Notes: generated from the sequence alone by a model not told the origin. 64,000 nucleotides of DNA from a bacterium (GCA_024742285.1 JANSYR010000003.1:62001-126000); one strand, 5' to 3'. Positions 16,299 to 25,816 are shown, numbered from the stretch's first letter. Numbers and translations: made by a program.

Positions 16299-17645
16299 AT
16301 GTCCGAGAGATGGCGAAGCGCGATCGTCGTCGCGTTGCTGGTGCTCGGCATCGCGACGAGCGCGCAGGCGATCGGTCTCGTGGGCAACTACCACGAGTCG
16401 AGCGGAGTCGTGCTGAACATTCCGTTGAACCCGCCCGTCGTCCCCTGCGACGCATCCGCGGACAACGCGCGCTGCCACTTCAAGCAACAGAAGTTCTGGG
16501 GCCAGGTGGGGTTGGCGCGCACGGAAGCGCCGGCGATCGGGGTGCCCGGAGCGACATCGATCGCCGGCGATCCACGGAGTGTGGGCGCGCCCTTCACGTT
16601 GCCCACGGGCTTCATGCACCAGGACCGGACCCAGGCGACGCCAGTACTGGGGGCCGTCGCGATCTACCGCGCCACGTCGTTCGACGCGATCGCCCCCGCC
16701 GCCGAGCGGGACAAGCACCTCGGTCTGACCGGGATGGATCCGGGCTTCGTTCCCAATCCGAACACGCGCGTCTTCGCCCCACGCACGTTCTCGACGGCGA
16801 ACCTGTCCGCCTTCGGGCAGAACAACGGCCTCGCGACGACCGATCCGGACTATCGCTACCGCCGCGCGCTCGACACGACGTACACCGCTTCTGTCCCGTT
16901 CACCTCCAGACCAGTGCGCTCGGGTTGGATCACCGTGACGTATCGCGGCGGAAGCGGCTTCAGCGGGACGGCCGGTCTGCTCCTCGACGGGAGCGGCGAT
17001 GTCTACCTCGGAGGGCCGAACATCGACGTGTTCGGCACCCCCGCGCAGGCGCCGGTCCTCCTCCGCTATCCGACCGGCGACGACGTGAGCGGAAATCCTG
17101 AGCTTCGGGCCGGGATGGGCTGGGACTACATCGTCACCGCCGTTCAGGACGCAGGCGCGCTCAAGACCTTTGGGCTGGGTACGCACGATCCACTGCCGGG
17201 CGGATTCTGCACGACGACGGCGGCGCCGGCGCTTCCGGCGGGCTGCAACGTCGTGGTCGGGTTCGACACGAACGGCGGCCCCGGCCCCTTCCAGCCTCCC
17301 GGCGTCACCACGGTTCGGCATGCCTTTCCCTGGACGACGGGTACGGTGACGGTCACGGTCGTCTCGCGGTGGGATTCGTTCGTCAACACCGTCACGGTCC
17401 GCGGTCGCGGGCATGACGCGACTTCTCCCTTCGCGACGGGGCAACGGCGCAGTCTGGGCCTGGTGGCCGGCGGCTACGCGGCCCGGAAGGATCCTGCCGG
17501 CGGCTCCACCGGGATCTATCCCGTGCTCGCCGGCATGAACCTGGTGTTCACCCCCGAGCCCTCGTCCACGATCGCGCTTCTCGTCGGCGTCGGTCTGCTC
17601 GGCGCTCTGGCCGCGCGACGGGGGCGATCGATTCGAGGCGACTGA
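16299..17645 (+). CDS. PEP-CTERM sorting domain protein
   Basis: A 448-residue secreted protein. The signal peptide ends LGIATSAQA. The C-terminus is a canonical PEP-CTERM tail: TPEPSSTIALLVGVGLLG followed by AARRGRS. PEP-CTERM proteins are processed by an exosortase and delivered to the envelope or extracellular matrix; no exosortase is in this window. The central region is Gly/Thr-rich with few Cys and no recognised catalytic motif. ATG 16299 follows GAGGAA by five bases. It stands alone after the redox operon terminator and in front of a second, shorter sorting-tail protein. Function beyond surface export is unknown. Confidence 0.85.
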   Translation: MSERWRSAIVVALLVLGIATSAQAIGLVGNYHESSGVVLNIPLNPPVVPCDASADNARCHFKQQKFWGQVGLARTEAPAIGVPGATSIAGDPRSVGAPFTLPTGFMHQDRTQATPVLGAVAIYRATSFDAIAPAAERDKHLGLTGMDPGFVPNPNTRVFAPRTFSTANLSAFGQNNGLATTDPDYRYRRALDTTYTASVPFTSRPVRSGWITVTYRGGSGFSGTAGLLLDGSGDVYLGGPNIDVFGTPAQAPVLLRYPTGDDVSGNPELRAGMGWDYIVTAVQDAGALKTFGLGTHDPLPGGFCTTTAAPALPAGCNVVVGFDTNGGPGPFQPPGVTTVRHAFPWTTGTVTVTVVSRWDSFVNTVTVRGRGHDATSPFATGQRRSLGLVAGGYAARKDPAGGSTGIYPVLAGMNLVFTPEPSSTIALLVGVGLLGALAARRGRSIRGD

Positions 17646-17686
17646 ACGGAGTCGCGGGGCGCCGGCCATCCGCGAGCCGCGCGTGC

Positions 17687-17692
17687 TAGTCT
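17687..17692 (+). promoter_or_regulatory. Candidate -10 box
   Basis: TAGTCT preceded by TGC (an extended -10 arrangement) lies about 35 bp before the start of the short PEP-CTERM-like gene. No clear -35 is seen. Confidence 0.3.
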
Positions 17693-17727
17693 GAGCCTCT
17701 GGGAAGGTCGGCGCCGTGGAGAAACGG

Positions 17728-18354
17728 ATGAGGCGGATCGCTTCCCTGATCGCAGGTTGTCTGGTGTTCGTGTGCGCCGGGACCGCAGTGTCCGCGCTGC
17801 ACATCGAAGTGACGTCGGATGTGGATCCTCTCCGATTGATCCCCGATTCGGACGTCACCTTCACGATCACCCTGACCACGGACCTGCCCGGCGAGGCGCG
17901 TGGCCTGACCCTGCGTGCGGCGGGCCTGGGCGATGACCTGGCTTTCCGCTCGGCGACGGTTCCGAACTTCGGTGGACCGGGTTCCCCGAATGGAGAAATC
18001 TTCGGGCGCGACATCGGCTTCGGATTCATCAGCGACGGGATCGAGAGCGTCCTTCCAGGCCCGATCGACAATGGTGACAACGTCGTTCTCTTCGATGGCG
18101 TGTCCACTTTAGGGACCTACAGCGCCGGCCCGGAAGTCTTTACCCTGACCTTGCGGGTGATCGGCTTCGGCGCGGGAGCGATCGAGGTGGGGGCGCTGAG
18201 GCCGTTCGGCGACGCCTACGTCAGCGACGTCGACGGCACATCCTATCCAGTGGTCTCGATCCCCTATGCCGTAAGCGGCATCCTCGAGCCCGGTCCCGCG
18301 CTTCTCGTGGGGCTCGGGCTCACCTGGCTCGGCGCGGTGGGCCGACCGCGGTAG
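17728..18354 (+). CDS. Small secreted protein with degenerate PEP-CTERM tail
   Basis: A 208-residue protein. A signal peptide (RRIASLIAGCLVFVCAGTAVSA) precedes a beta-rich region resembling cohesin-like extracellular modules (repeated T/V-rich strands such as VTFTITLTT and VFTLTLRVIG). The tail ILEPGPALLVGLGLTWLG followed by GRPR has the layout of PEP-CTERM, but Leu replaces the first Pro. Whether an exosortase would still accept it is unclear. ATG 17728 has GGAG six bases upstream; GTG 17716 would add four residues and has GGGAAGG upstream. Function unknown. Confidence 0.7.
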   Translation: MRRIASLIAGCLVFVCAGTAVSALHIEVTSDVDPLRLIPDSDVTFTITLTTDLPGEARGLTLRAAGLGDDLAFRSATVPNFGGPGSPNGEIFGRDIGFGFISDGIESVLPGPIDNGDNVVLFDGVSTLGTYSAGPEVFTLTLRVIGFGAGAIEVGALRPFGDAYVSDVDGTSYPVVSIPYAVSGILEPGPALLVGLGLTWLGAVGRPR

Positions 18355-18440
18355 CGACCGCGCCCGAAAGGCGGCTCGAGATCGCCGAGCCGCTCGCGGG
18401 TCCGATCTCGCCCCCGGCTCCGCCATCCTGCCACGCGAGC

Positions 18441-18446
18441 TAGTCT
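18441..18446 (+). promoter_or_regulatory. Candidate -10 box seven bases before an ATG
   Basis: TAGTCT is separated by only seven bases from ATG 18454, which has no Shine-Dalgarno sequence. If the box is real, the transcript would start at or next to the ATG and be leaderless; otherwise the internal ATG at 18487 is the true start. Confidence 0.35.
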
Positions 18447-18453
18447 CTCGTCG

Positions 18454-19989
18454 ATGCAACTCTCGGGTGGGGCGAGACGGTCGCCAATGCAGCCCTCGGA
18501 CGGCGAACGCGTGCGGGTCCGCGGTCGCGCGCGGCCGGCGGAGCTGGTCGGCGTCGCGCTCGCGCTGGCGGAACGCGACGCGCTCGACGAGCGGGATCGG
18601 CGGCGACTCGATCGGGAGATCGGCGGCGACGCGACGCCCGCGGACGGCCTCGCGATCGTGCGTCACTGGCTGGCGAACGCGCCGGGACCGTCGACGCGCG
18701 CGCGGATCGAGCGCGTCGGGTCGGCGCTGTCGATGGCGCGCTGGATCCTCTTCGCCGTCGGCCTCGCGCTCGGGTGGAGCGCCGCCGCGGCGCTCCTCCG
18801 GATCGAGGTCCACGAAGGCCGCGTCAACATCGTCCTCTTCGTCGGCCTCCTCGTCCTGCTTCCCGGCCTCCTCCTCCTGATGGCCGTTGCGGCCGCCGCC
18901 TGGGCGAATCGGGGGTCGAGCGCGGGCGGGGGAGGGGGATGGCGCGCGCTGACGCTCGGACGCGGGGTCCGCGCCCTCCTGCCGCAGAGCGTTCGGGACG
19001 ACGTCGAAGTGCTGGTCGGACGCCTGTCCGCCCAGGATCGACGCTACGCGCGGGCCCGGCGCGCACTCCTCTTCGCCTGGTCCCAGACGATGGGCCTCGC
19101 CTTCGCTGGAGGCGCCCTGCTCGCGACCCTCGGACACGTCGTCTTCACGGATCTCGCCTTCGGGTGGAGCACGACCCTCGACGTCGAGGCCGCGCGCGTC
19201 CATGCGCTCGTGGCGGGCTTCGCAGCGCCGTGGGCGGGCCTCTGGCCGGAGGCCGCGCCGACCCTCGATCTGGTCGAAACCACGCGGTACTTCCGCGTCG
19301 CCCCCGACGTCCCCCACGTCCACTTCATCGACCCGATCGCCTACGGCGCCTGGTGGCCCTTCCTCGTCATGTCGCTCGTCGCCTACGCGATCGTTCCGCG
19401 CGCCCTGGCGGCGGGCTTCGCCGAGCGACGCCTCGGCACCGAGTGCGCGAGCGCGATCGCGGAGACGCCGGGGGTCGATCGGCTGATCGAGCGGCTGCTC
19501 GCGCCGCCGGTCGACACGCGAGCGCTGGAAGAGGAGGGCGAGACGGGTCACGCCGCGGCGGGGCGGCTCGACTGCGTCGACTCGTCCGCCTGGATCGCCG
19601 CCGCCGAAGACGACTCGTTCGCGATCGCCTGGGCCGAATCGGTCGACGACGCGGGCTGGGCGCGCCTCGCCGGGTCCGAGGCGCCGTTCCGGCTGCGCGA
19701 CGCCGGCGGTCGCCGAAGCCTCGCAGAGGACGCGGAGCGGATCGCCGAGATCGCCGGCGCGGCGGGTCGGGTCGCGATCTGCGTTCGCGCGTACGAGCCG
19801 CCGATGCTCGAGTTCCTCGACTTCCTCACGGATCTTCGCGCCGCCGTCGGCGGCGACCGGGCGCTCGCGGTGTTCCTGATCGGCGGCGGGCCCGGCGATC
19901 ACGACGCGTGGCGTCGCAAGCTCTCGACCCTCGGTGATCCCGGGCTCGTCTGCGCCGAGGTCCGGAGCGCGGTGGAGGGCGCGGGATGA
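18454..19989 (+). CDS. DUF2868 domain membrane protein
   Basis: A 511-residue protein with predicted membrane segments near residues 90-110 (MARWILFAVGLALGWSAAAAL), 125-150 (VLFVGLLVLLPGLLLLMAVAAAA), 210-235 and 300-320. A soluble C-terminal half follows. The order and the following GTPase match the known DUF2868/DUF3482 gene pair of proteobacteria, whose biochemical role is not established. The stop overlaps the GTPase start (ATGA), so the two are translationally coupled. The start is uncertain: ATG 18454 lacks a ribosome-binding site but has a -10-like box just upstream, while ATG 18487 is the alternative. Confidence 0.8.
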   Translation: MQLSGGARRSPMQPSDGERVRVRGRARPAELVGVALALAERDALDERDRRRLDREIGGDATPADGLAIVRHWLANAPGPSTRARIERVGSALSMARWILFAVGLALGWSAAAALLRIEVHEGRVNIVLFVGLLVLLPGLLLLMAVAAAAWANRGSSAGGGGGWRALTLGRGVRALLPQSVRDDVEVLVGRLSAQDRRYARARRALLFAWSQTMGLAFAGGALLATLGHVVFTDLAFGWSTTLDVEAARVHALVAGFAAPWAGLWPEAAPTLDLVETTRYFRVAPDVPHVHFIDPIAYGAWWPFLVMSLVAYAIVPRALAAGFAERRLGTECASAIAETPGVDRLIERLLAPPVDTRALEEEGETGHAAAGRLDCVDSSAWIAAAEDDSFAIAWAESVDDAGWARLAGSEAPFRLRDAGGRRSLAEDAERIAEIAGAAGRVAICVRAYEPPMLEFLDFLTDLRAAVGGDRALAVFLIGGGPGDHDAWRRKLSTLGDPGLVCAEVRSAVEGAG

Positions 19990-21413
19990 GTACGCCCCGC
20001 CTGGCCGTCGTCGGCCACCCGAACAAGGGCAAGTCGAGTCTCGTCGCGACGCTGGCCGAGGACGACAGCGTGGGGATCGGGCCGACGCCGGGGACCACGC
20101 TGCGGACTCGCGAGTACCCGATGAGCGTCGAGGGTCGCCTCCTGTATACGCTGATCGACACGCCCGGGTTCCAACGCGCCCGGCGCGTGCTCACCTGGCT
20201 CCAGGAGCGCGCTGCGGCGGAGCCGTCGACGGCCGCCGACCGTCCCCGGCTCGTCGCCGAGTTCGTCGCCGCGCCCGGCCACGCGGAGCGGTTTCCCGAC
20301 GAGTGCGAGCTCCTGCGTCCCCTCGTCGAAGGCGCGGGCATCCTCTACGTCGTCGACGGCGGTGTGCCCTACGGTCCCGAGTACGAGGCCGAGATGGAGG
20401 TGCTCCGCTGGACCGGGCGGCCGAGCCTCGCGGTCGTCAATCCGATCGGGCGGCGGGACCACGTGGCGGACTGGGAGGCGGCCCTCGGTCAGTTCTTCCG
20501 AATCGTGCGGGTGATCGACGCGCTCCACGCGGACTTCGAGACGCGCCGGCAGCTGCTCCTGGCCTTCGCGGAGCTGGAGGCCGACTGGCGGGCACCGATC
20601 GCCGAGGCCGTCGCCGTTCTCGACGCGGCCCGGGACCAGCGTCGTCGCGAGACGGCCCTCGAGATCGCGCATTTCGTGGCTGACGGGCTCGCGCTGGCCA
20701 CGGAGAAGAAGCTCGGCCCCTCGGAGGACGTCCGGGCCCACGAGGCGGCCCTCGAACGCGAGTATCGCGCTGCCCTCGACGCGCTCGAATCGGCCCACCG
20801 GAGCCGCGTTCAGCGCCTCCATGGCCATCGTGAGCTCGAGGCGACGGCCAGCGCCCTCGAGCTGCTCGAGGCGGATCTCTTCGACGAAGGGACCTGGCTC
20901 GCCTTCGGCCTGCGACGGCGGGACCTCGTGACCGTCGGGGCGATCGGCGGGGCCGCGACCGGCGGGGTGATCGATGCCTCCGTCGGGGGAGCGGCCTTCC
21001 TGGTCGGCACGGCGATCGGGGGGGCGGTCGGCGGCGTCCTCGGCTGGCTGGGGGCCGATCGTCTCGCCGAGCTCTCCGTCGTGGATCGCCCGCTCGGAGG
21101 GCGGCTCGCGCGCTTCGGGCCTTCGAAGAATCCGAACTTCCCGTTCGTGCTCTTCGGGCGGGCTCGCTTCCACGCGGGCCTCGTCGCCGCTCGGACCCAC
21201 GCTCGGCGCGACGTGATGGCGCTGGAGTCCGGGGGCGAAGGAGGGGCCGCACTTCCCCTCGACGCGGCGCATCAGCGAAGCCTGGCCCGGATCTTCGGCG
21301 CGCTGCGGAAGCAGGCACCGGGATCGCCTCGCTACCGCGCCGCGATCGAGGAACTGACCGGCATTACGGCGGCAATTCTCGAGGAGGATGCGGACGAGCG
21401 GCCGATCGAGTGA
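19986..21413 (+). CDS. Era-like GTPase with C-terminal DUF3482
   Basis: A 475-residue protein. The N-terminal GTPase domain has G1 VVGHPNKGKSS, a G2-region Thr in TPGTTLRT, G3 IDTPG and a VVNPIG strand in the position of G4 (the usual NKxD is not obvious). The C-terminal part contains a Gly-rich amphipathic or membrane-interacting stretch (GGAATGGVIDASVGGAAFLV) as in DUF3482 proteins. It forms a two-gene unit with the DUF2868 protein. The family is thought to act at the membrane; the substrate or process is unknown. Confidence 0.85.
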   Translation: MSTPRLAVVGHPNKGKSSLVATLAEDDSVGIGPTPGTTLRTREYPMSVEGRLLYTLIDTPGFQRARRVLTWLQERAAAEPSTAADRPRLVAEFVAAPGHAERFPDECELLRPLVEGAGILYVVDGGVPYGPEYEAEMEVLRWTGRPSLAVVNPIGRRDHVADWEAALGQFFRIVRVIDALHADFETRRQLLLAFAELEADWRAPIAEAVAVLDAARDQRRRETALEIAHFVADGLALATEKKLGPSEDVRAHEAALEREYRAALDALESAHRSRVQRLHGHRELEATASALELLEADLFDEGTWLAFGLRRRDLVTVGAIGGAATGGVIDASVGGAAFLVGTAIGGAVGGVLGWLGADRLAELSVVDRPLGGRLARFGPSKNPNFPFVLFGRARFHAGLVAARTHARRDVMALESGGEGGAALPLDAAHQRSLARIFGALRKQAPGSPRYRAAIEELTGITAAILEEDADERPIE

Positions 21414-21563
21414 GTCCCGATCTGCTCTGGAGGGCACCTACTTGAAGAGCCAGGAACGCCCTGACGCAATTTCGGGTTGCAGGACCCTCGCGAGAGGGGA
21501 AGAGGGCGATATCGTTTCGCCAGGGACGCCTCCTTCGGGGCGCAGCCCGAATGGAGCCCGAGA

Positions 21564-23405
21564 ATGACGGATCACGACGCGCCGTCCGCCGCCGAGCCCC
21601 CCACGTCCGAGGCCGACGCGCCCACGCGCAACGCGCGCCTCCTCGCCTGGGTGGACGAGATCGCCGCCCTCACGCGCCCCGATCGCATCGAATGGTGTGA
21701 CGGCTCGCAGGCCGAGTACGACCGGATGTTCGAGATCATGCTCGAGACCGGGACGGCGGAGCGCCTGAACGACGCGAAGCGCCCCAACAGCTACCTCGTC
21801 CAGTCGGATCCGGCGGACGTCGCCCGGGTCGAGGACCGCACCTTCATCTGCTGCGAGAACGAGGCCGACGCCGGCCCGACCAACAACTGGCGGGATCCGG
21901 CGGAAATGCGCGGCACCCTGCGCGAGCTCTTCGAGGGCTCCATGCGCGGGCGGACCATGTATGTCATCCCGTTCTCGATGGGGCCGATCGGTTCGCACAT
22001 CGCGCACATCGGCGTGCAGATCTCGGACAGCCCCTACGTCGTGGCGAACATGCGGATCATGACGCGCATGGGCGCCCGCGTGCTCGACGTCCTCGGGGAC
22101 GAGGGCGAGTTCGTGCCGTGCCTCCATTCCGTGGGCGCCCCGCTCGAGCCCGGACAGGCGGACGTGGCCTGGCCCTGCGACGGCGAGAACAAGTACATCG
22201 TGCACTTCCCCGAGACGCGCGAAATCTGGAGCTACGGTTCGGGCTACGGCGGCAACGCGCTGCTCGGCAAGAAGTGCTTCGCACTCCGGATCGCCTCGGC
22301 GATGGCCCGGGACGAGGGCTGGCTCGCCGAGCACATGCTGATCCTCAAGCTCACGTCGCCCGCTGGCGAGAGCAAATACGTCGCGGCGGCGTTCCCGAGC
22401 GCCTGCGGCAAGACGAACCTCGCGATGATGCAGCCGGTCCTCGACGGCTGGGAGATCGAAACCGTCGGCGACGACATCTGTTGGATGAAGTTCGGCCAGG
22501 ACGGAAGGCTCTACGCGATCAATCCCGAGGCGGGCTTCTTCGGCGTGGCGCCGGGCACGAGCGACAAGTCGAACCCGAACGCGATGCGCGGGCTCGACGA
22601 GAACTGCATCTTCACGAACGTCGCGAAGACCGACGACGGCGACGTCTGGTGGGAAGACATGGGTGAAGCGCCCGACCACCTGATCGACTGGCGTGGCAAT
22701 GACTGGGCGCCTTCGAACGACGACCCGGCAGCCCATCCGAACGCGCGCTTCACGGCGCCAGCCAAGCAGTGCCCGGTGATCGCGAACGAGTGGGAAGACC
22801 CCAACGGCGTCCCGATTTCGGCCATTCTCTTCGGTGGGCGCCGTGCGACGGTCGTCCCCCTGGTCCACGAGGCCCACGACTGGAACCACGGGACCTTCCT
22901 CGGCTCGATCATTTCGAGCGAGAAGACGGCGGCGGCGGCCGGGACCGTCGGGGAGCTGCGTCGGGACCCGATGGCCATGCTGCCCTTCTGCGGATACAAC
23001 ATGGCGGACTACTGGGCCCACTGGCTGTCGATCGGCCAGCGCAAAGGCGCCCAGCTCCCGCGCATCTTCTACGTGAACTGGTTCCGGAAGGGCGACGACG
23101 GCTCGTTCCTGTGGCCCGGGTTCGGCGACAACAGCCGGGTCCTCAAGTGGGTGTACCAGCGCTGCGCCGAGAAGGTGAGTGGCGTCGAGACGCCGATCGG
23201 GACGCTGCCGGGGGAGGGGGAGCTCGACCTCGACGGTCTCGATCTCTCGTCCGCGGCCCTCGAAACCCTGACGTCCGTCGACGTCGAGGGCTGGCTCTCC
23301 GAGATTCCGAAGATCCGCGAGTTCTACGCGGGCTTCGGGGATCACATGCCCGCGGATCTCGAGGCGGAGCTCGACGCCCTCGAGAAGCGCCTGCGCGAGG
23401 CCTAG
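21564..23405 (+). CDS. pckG: Phosphoenolpyruvate carboxykinase (GTP)
   Basis: A 613-residue enzyme that converts oxaloacetate and GTP to phosphoenolpyruvate, GDP and CO2 in gluconeogenesis. The kinase-1 loop is FPSACGKTN with the reactive Cys of the GTP-dependent family. Other family motifs include [54 protein letters not shown] and FYVNWFRK. Length matches the family. ATG 21564 has GGAG seven bases upstream. It appears monocistronic. The class (GTP rather than ATP) is clear from the sequence. Confidence 0.97.
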   Translation: MTDHDAPSAAEPPTSEADAPTRNARLLAWVDEIAALTRPDRIEWCDGSQAEYDRMFEIMLETGTAERLNDAKRPNSYLVQSDPADVARVEDRTFICCENEADAGPTNNWRDPAEMRGTLRELFEGSMRGRTMYVIPFSMGPIGSHIAHIGVQISDSPYVVANMRIMTRMGARVLDVLGDEGEFVPCLHSVGAPLEPGQADVAWPCDGENKYIVHFPETREIWSYGSGYGGNALLGKKCFALRIASAMARDEGWLAEHMLILKLTSPAGESKYVAAAFPSACGKTNLAMMQPVLDGWEIETVGDDICWMKFGQDGRLYAINPEAGFFGVAPGTSDKSNPNAMRGLDENCIFTNVAKTDDGDVWWEDMGEAPDHLIDWRGNDWAPSNDDPAAHPNARFTAPAKQCPVIANEWEDPNGVPISAILFGGRRATVVPLVHEAHDWNHGTFLGSIISSEKTAAAAGTVGELRRDPMAMLPFCGYNMADYWAHWLSIGQRKGAQLPRIFYVNWFRKGDDGSFLWPGFGDNSRVLKWVYQRCAEKVSGVETPIGTLPGEGELDLDGLDLSSAALETLTSVDVEGWLSEIPKIREFYAGFGDHMPADLEAELDALEKRLREA

Positions 23406-23441
23406 GTCCGCGCGGCGCGGCGCCGATCGCTCCCCCGCTCC

Positions 23442-24245
23442 ATGACGTCGCCGAACCTGCAAGACGCCCGCGCGCTCTGCCGAACGTATCTCGCGTCCCT
23501 ACGGCTGCCGGCGGAGACGATCGAGGGGCCGGGCTGTCGCGTCGTACGTCAGGACCGGACGCCGCTCATCTACATGGTGAACCACCTGCAGCTCGATCCC
23601 GGGCGCGCGCTCGACGTCGATGCCGTGTTCGCGTTCTTCGAGGCGCAGCTCGGCCAACGCGACTACCGCTTCGTGATCACCGTGCCCTTCGTCGATCCGG
23701 TCTTCCAGGCGCGACTCGTCGAGGCGGACTTCCGGGCGGAGCCGGTCTGGCAGGGCCTGCTCACGGGGCCGCTCCAGGGGCCGACGCCCCGGGACCACGA
23801 GATCCGCCCCGTCGTGAGCGAAGCGGATTGGGGCCACCTCGATCGTCTCGTGCGGGCGGATCACGTCGAGACGAACGAGCGGACCGGTCGCGCGATCTTC
23901 ACGCCGGAAGTGACGGCGCAGATGCAGGAGACGCGGAGGATCTGTCGCGATCAGGTCCGTTTCTTCCTGGCCTGGGACGGAGACGAGCCGGTGGCCTTCT
24001 TCTCTTCCTGGCCGGGGGAAGGCGGCGTCGGGATGGTCGAGGACCTCTTCACGCTCCCGAGTCATCGCGGCCGGGGATACGCCCGCGCGCTGATCCATCA
24101 TTGTGTCGCGGACGCCCGGGCGCGGGGTGCGGAGCAGGTCCTGATCGGGGCGTTCGCCGACGACACGCCGAAGAACGCGTATGCGGCGATGGGTTTCCGG
24201 TCGACGTGCCTGACCTGGGAGTGGCTGAAGACCCCGAAAGGTTGA
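23442..24245 (+). CDS. GNAT family N-acetyltransferase
   Basis: A 267-residue protein. The C-terminal half is a GNAT domain with the acetyl-CoA motif A region DLFTLPSHRGRGYARALIHH (R/Q-x-x-G-x-A type) and the terminal NAYAAMGF strand-helix typical of the fold. The N-terminal about 120 residues hold a second, degenerate GNAT-like half. It starts 36 bases after pckG on the same strand and may be co-transcribed. Substrate unknown. Confidence 0.85.
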   Translation: MTSPNLQDARALCRTYLASLRLPAETIEGPGCRVVRQDRTPLIYMVNHLQLDPGRALDVDAVFAFFEAQLGQRDYRFVITVPFVDPVFQARLVEADFRAEPVWQGLLTGPLQGPTPRDHEIRPVVSEADWGHLDRLVRADHVETNERTGRAIFTPEVTAQMQETRRICRDQVRFFLAWDGDEPVAFFSSWPGEGGVGMVEDLFTLPSHRGRGYARALIHHCVADARARGAEQVLIGAFADDTPKNAYAAMGFRSTCLTWEWLKTPKG

Positions 24246-24332
24246 GCCGTCCTTCCAGGAATCTCGTCTGGCCGGCAGCTCGATCCGAGGGGCTTCTCGT
24301 CCGACCCGATCGGGAGGTACGCGAACACGAGC

Positions 24333-24491
24333 GTGAGCCACGATCGACACGACGCGAAGGCCCGGAACGGCCAAGACCTCTACTTCCTCGGGTGGGACCG
24401 AAGGATGGGCACGCTCGACGAGGGATACGAGGAAGCCTTCGCGGAGATGACCGATCGGCGTCCCGTGCAGGGTGCGGCGCGCTCCGCCTGA
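24333..24491 (+). CDS. Possible small protein, 52 residues
   Basis: An open frame from GTG 24333 to TGA 24491 with balanced, acidic composition (includes QDLYFLGWDRRMGTLDEGYE), unlike the Arg-rich noise frames of this GC-rich sequence. The only Shine-Dalgarno-like GGGAGG is about 14 bases upstream, and the frame stays open without a start codon back to the preceding gene, so it could be a remnant. No family recognised. Confidence 0.3.
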   Translation: MSHDRHDAKARNGQDLYFLGWDRRMGTLDEGYEEAFAEMTDRRPVQGAARSA

Positions 24492-24678
24492 TGATCGCCT
24501 GGTCCGCTCGTCCGTCTCCAGCCCCGTCTCCAGACCCCTATCGGAGTCCATGACGCGAATTCGCCGCTCCTCGACGCGAACCCGGGCACCGGTCGACGCC
24601 TCGCGGGGTCGAAGACCACCGTTTGCGCTCCTCGATCGCCTCATCCGCGCCGAAATCGGCCTCGATTCGCGGTGCCCA

Positions 24679-24706
24679 TTGAACGGGCCGAACGAGGACC
24701 TAGGGT
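24679..24706 (+). promoter_or_regulatory. Candidate promoter of the lipid-modification operon
   Basis: TTGAAC (24679-24684) and TAGGGT (24701-24706) are separated by 16 bp. The predicted transcript would start near 24713, inside the hairpin that precedes the first gene. Motif evidence only. Confidence 0.4.
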
Positions 24707-24707
24707 T

Positions 24708-24731
24708 CGTCGCCTGGGGGAGGGGGCGACG
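24708..24731 (+). promoter_or_regulatory. Hairpin abutting the ribosome-binding site
   Basis: CGTCGCC (24708-24714) pairs perfectly with GGCGACG (24725-24731) around a purine-rich 10-base loop. The last G of the stem is the first base of the GGAG ribosome-binding site of the methyltransferase gene, so folding could hide the site. Confidence 0.4.
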
Positions 24732-24739
24732 GAGACGAC

Positions 24740-25816
24740 ATGGCGGATTGGCTGGGCACGCTTCCTTCCACGTGGCTCTCGCGCGGCGTCGATGCAGCGG
24801 AGGCAGGGATCGTTCCCGACTTCATCCTGCGCGCGGCGATTCGCCGACTCTGTCGTACGCGCCTCGAGAGCGAGCGGGCGATCGGTCGGACCTCGGCGGA
24901 GTTCGCCGAGCGGATGGCGACCGCGGCCGTCGCGACCCACACGGACCTCGCCAACGAGCAGCACTACGAGGTCCCGACCGACTTCTTCCTGACGGTGCTC
25001 GGTCCGCAGCGGAAGTACAGCGCCTGCGAGTACCCGAGCCCCGAGGCTTCCCTGGACGAGGCCGAGCGACACACGCTCCAGCTCGCCTGCGAACGAGCGG
25101 GAATCGAGGACGGCATGGACGTGCTCGATCTCGGCTGCGGCTGGGGATCCTTCACCACCTGGGTCGCGGAGCGCTATCCGAATTGCCGGGTGACCGCGGT
25201 CTCGAACTCGAGCACCCAGCGCGCGTTCATCGAAGCGCGCTGCGACCAGGAGGGCTGGGCACCGGTCGAGGTGATCACCGCCGATGCCGCCACCTTCGAT
25301 CTCGGTCGAGATCGCTTCGATCGCGTGGTGTCCGTCGAGATGTTCGAACACATGCGGAACTGGGGCGCGCTCTTCGATCGGATCGCCGTCGCCCTCCGCC
25401 CGGACGGCGCCTTCTTCCAGCACGTCTTCTGCCACCGCGACCATCCCTACTTCTTCGAGGACGACGGCGACGGCGACTGGATGGCCCGGAACTTCTTCTC
25501 CGGCGGGATCATGCCGAGCTACGACCTCCCGCGGCACGTGAAGAGTGCGCTCGCCGTCGAGTCCCAGTGGCGGGTCGACGGCCGGGACTACGCGCGGACG
25601 CTGCGCGCCTGGCTGGACCGGCTCGACGCCCGACGCGCCGAGGTCGACGCCATCTTCGAGAAGGACCTCCCGAAGGCGGAGGCGCAGCGCGCGGTCCAAC
25701 GATGGCGAATGTTCTTCATGGCGTGCGAAGAGCTCTTCGCCTTCGACGAGGGAAGCGAGTGGTTCGTCGTGCACTCGCGGATGCGTCCGAGCGGCCCGGC
25801 GGAGGTGGGCGCATGA
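24740..25816 (+). CDS. Class I SAM-dependent methyltransferase, CFA-synthase/coclaurine N-methyltransferase-like
   Basis: A 358-residue protein. The SAM-binding motif I is VLDLGCGWGSF, with the preceding substrate-region signature QHYEVPTDFF and KYSACEY, then RVVSVEMFEHM and FQHVFCHRDHPYFFED. The same fold as cyclopropane-fatty-acid synthase, but in the branch with SGGIMPSYDLP resembling coclaurine N-methyltransferase-like proteins. First gene of a four-gene set with ATGA/GTGA overlaps. GGAG lies five bases before ATG 24740. It likely transfers a methyl or methylene group to a lipid or amine; the exact substrate is not deducible. Confidence 0.88.
   Translation: MADWLGTLPSTWLSRGVDAAEAGIVPDFILRAAIRRLCRTRLESERAIGRTSAEFAERMATAAVATHTDLANEQHYEVPTDFFLTVLGPQRKYSACEYPSPEASLDEAERHTLQLACERAGIEDGMDVLDLGCGWGSFTTWVAERYPNCRVTAVSNSSTQRAFIEARCDQEGWAPVEVITADAATFDLGRDRFDRVVSVEMFEHMRNWGALFDRIAVALRPDGAFFQHVFCHRDHPYFFEDDGDGDWMARNFFSGGIMPSYDLPRHVKSALAVESQWRVDGRDYARTLRAWLDRLDARRAEVDAIFEKDLPKAEAQRAVQRWRMFFMACEELFAFDEGSEWFVVHSRMRPSGPAEVGA

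Larger units (their letters stand above)
24246..24739. other. Intergenic region before the lipid-modification operon
   Basis: Contains a possible 52-codon gene (24333-24491), a promoter-like TTGAAC-N16-TAGGGT (24679-24706) and a hairpin touching the ribosome-binding site of the next gene (24708-24731). Nothing else is recognised. Confidence 0.5.
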
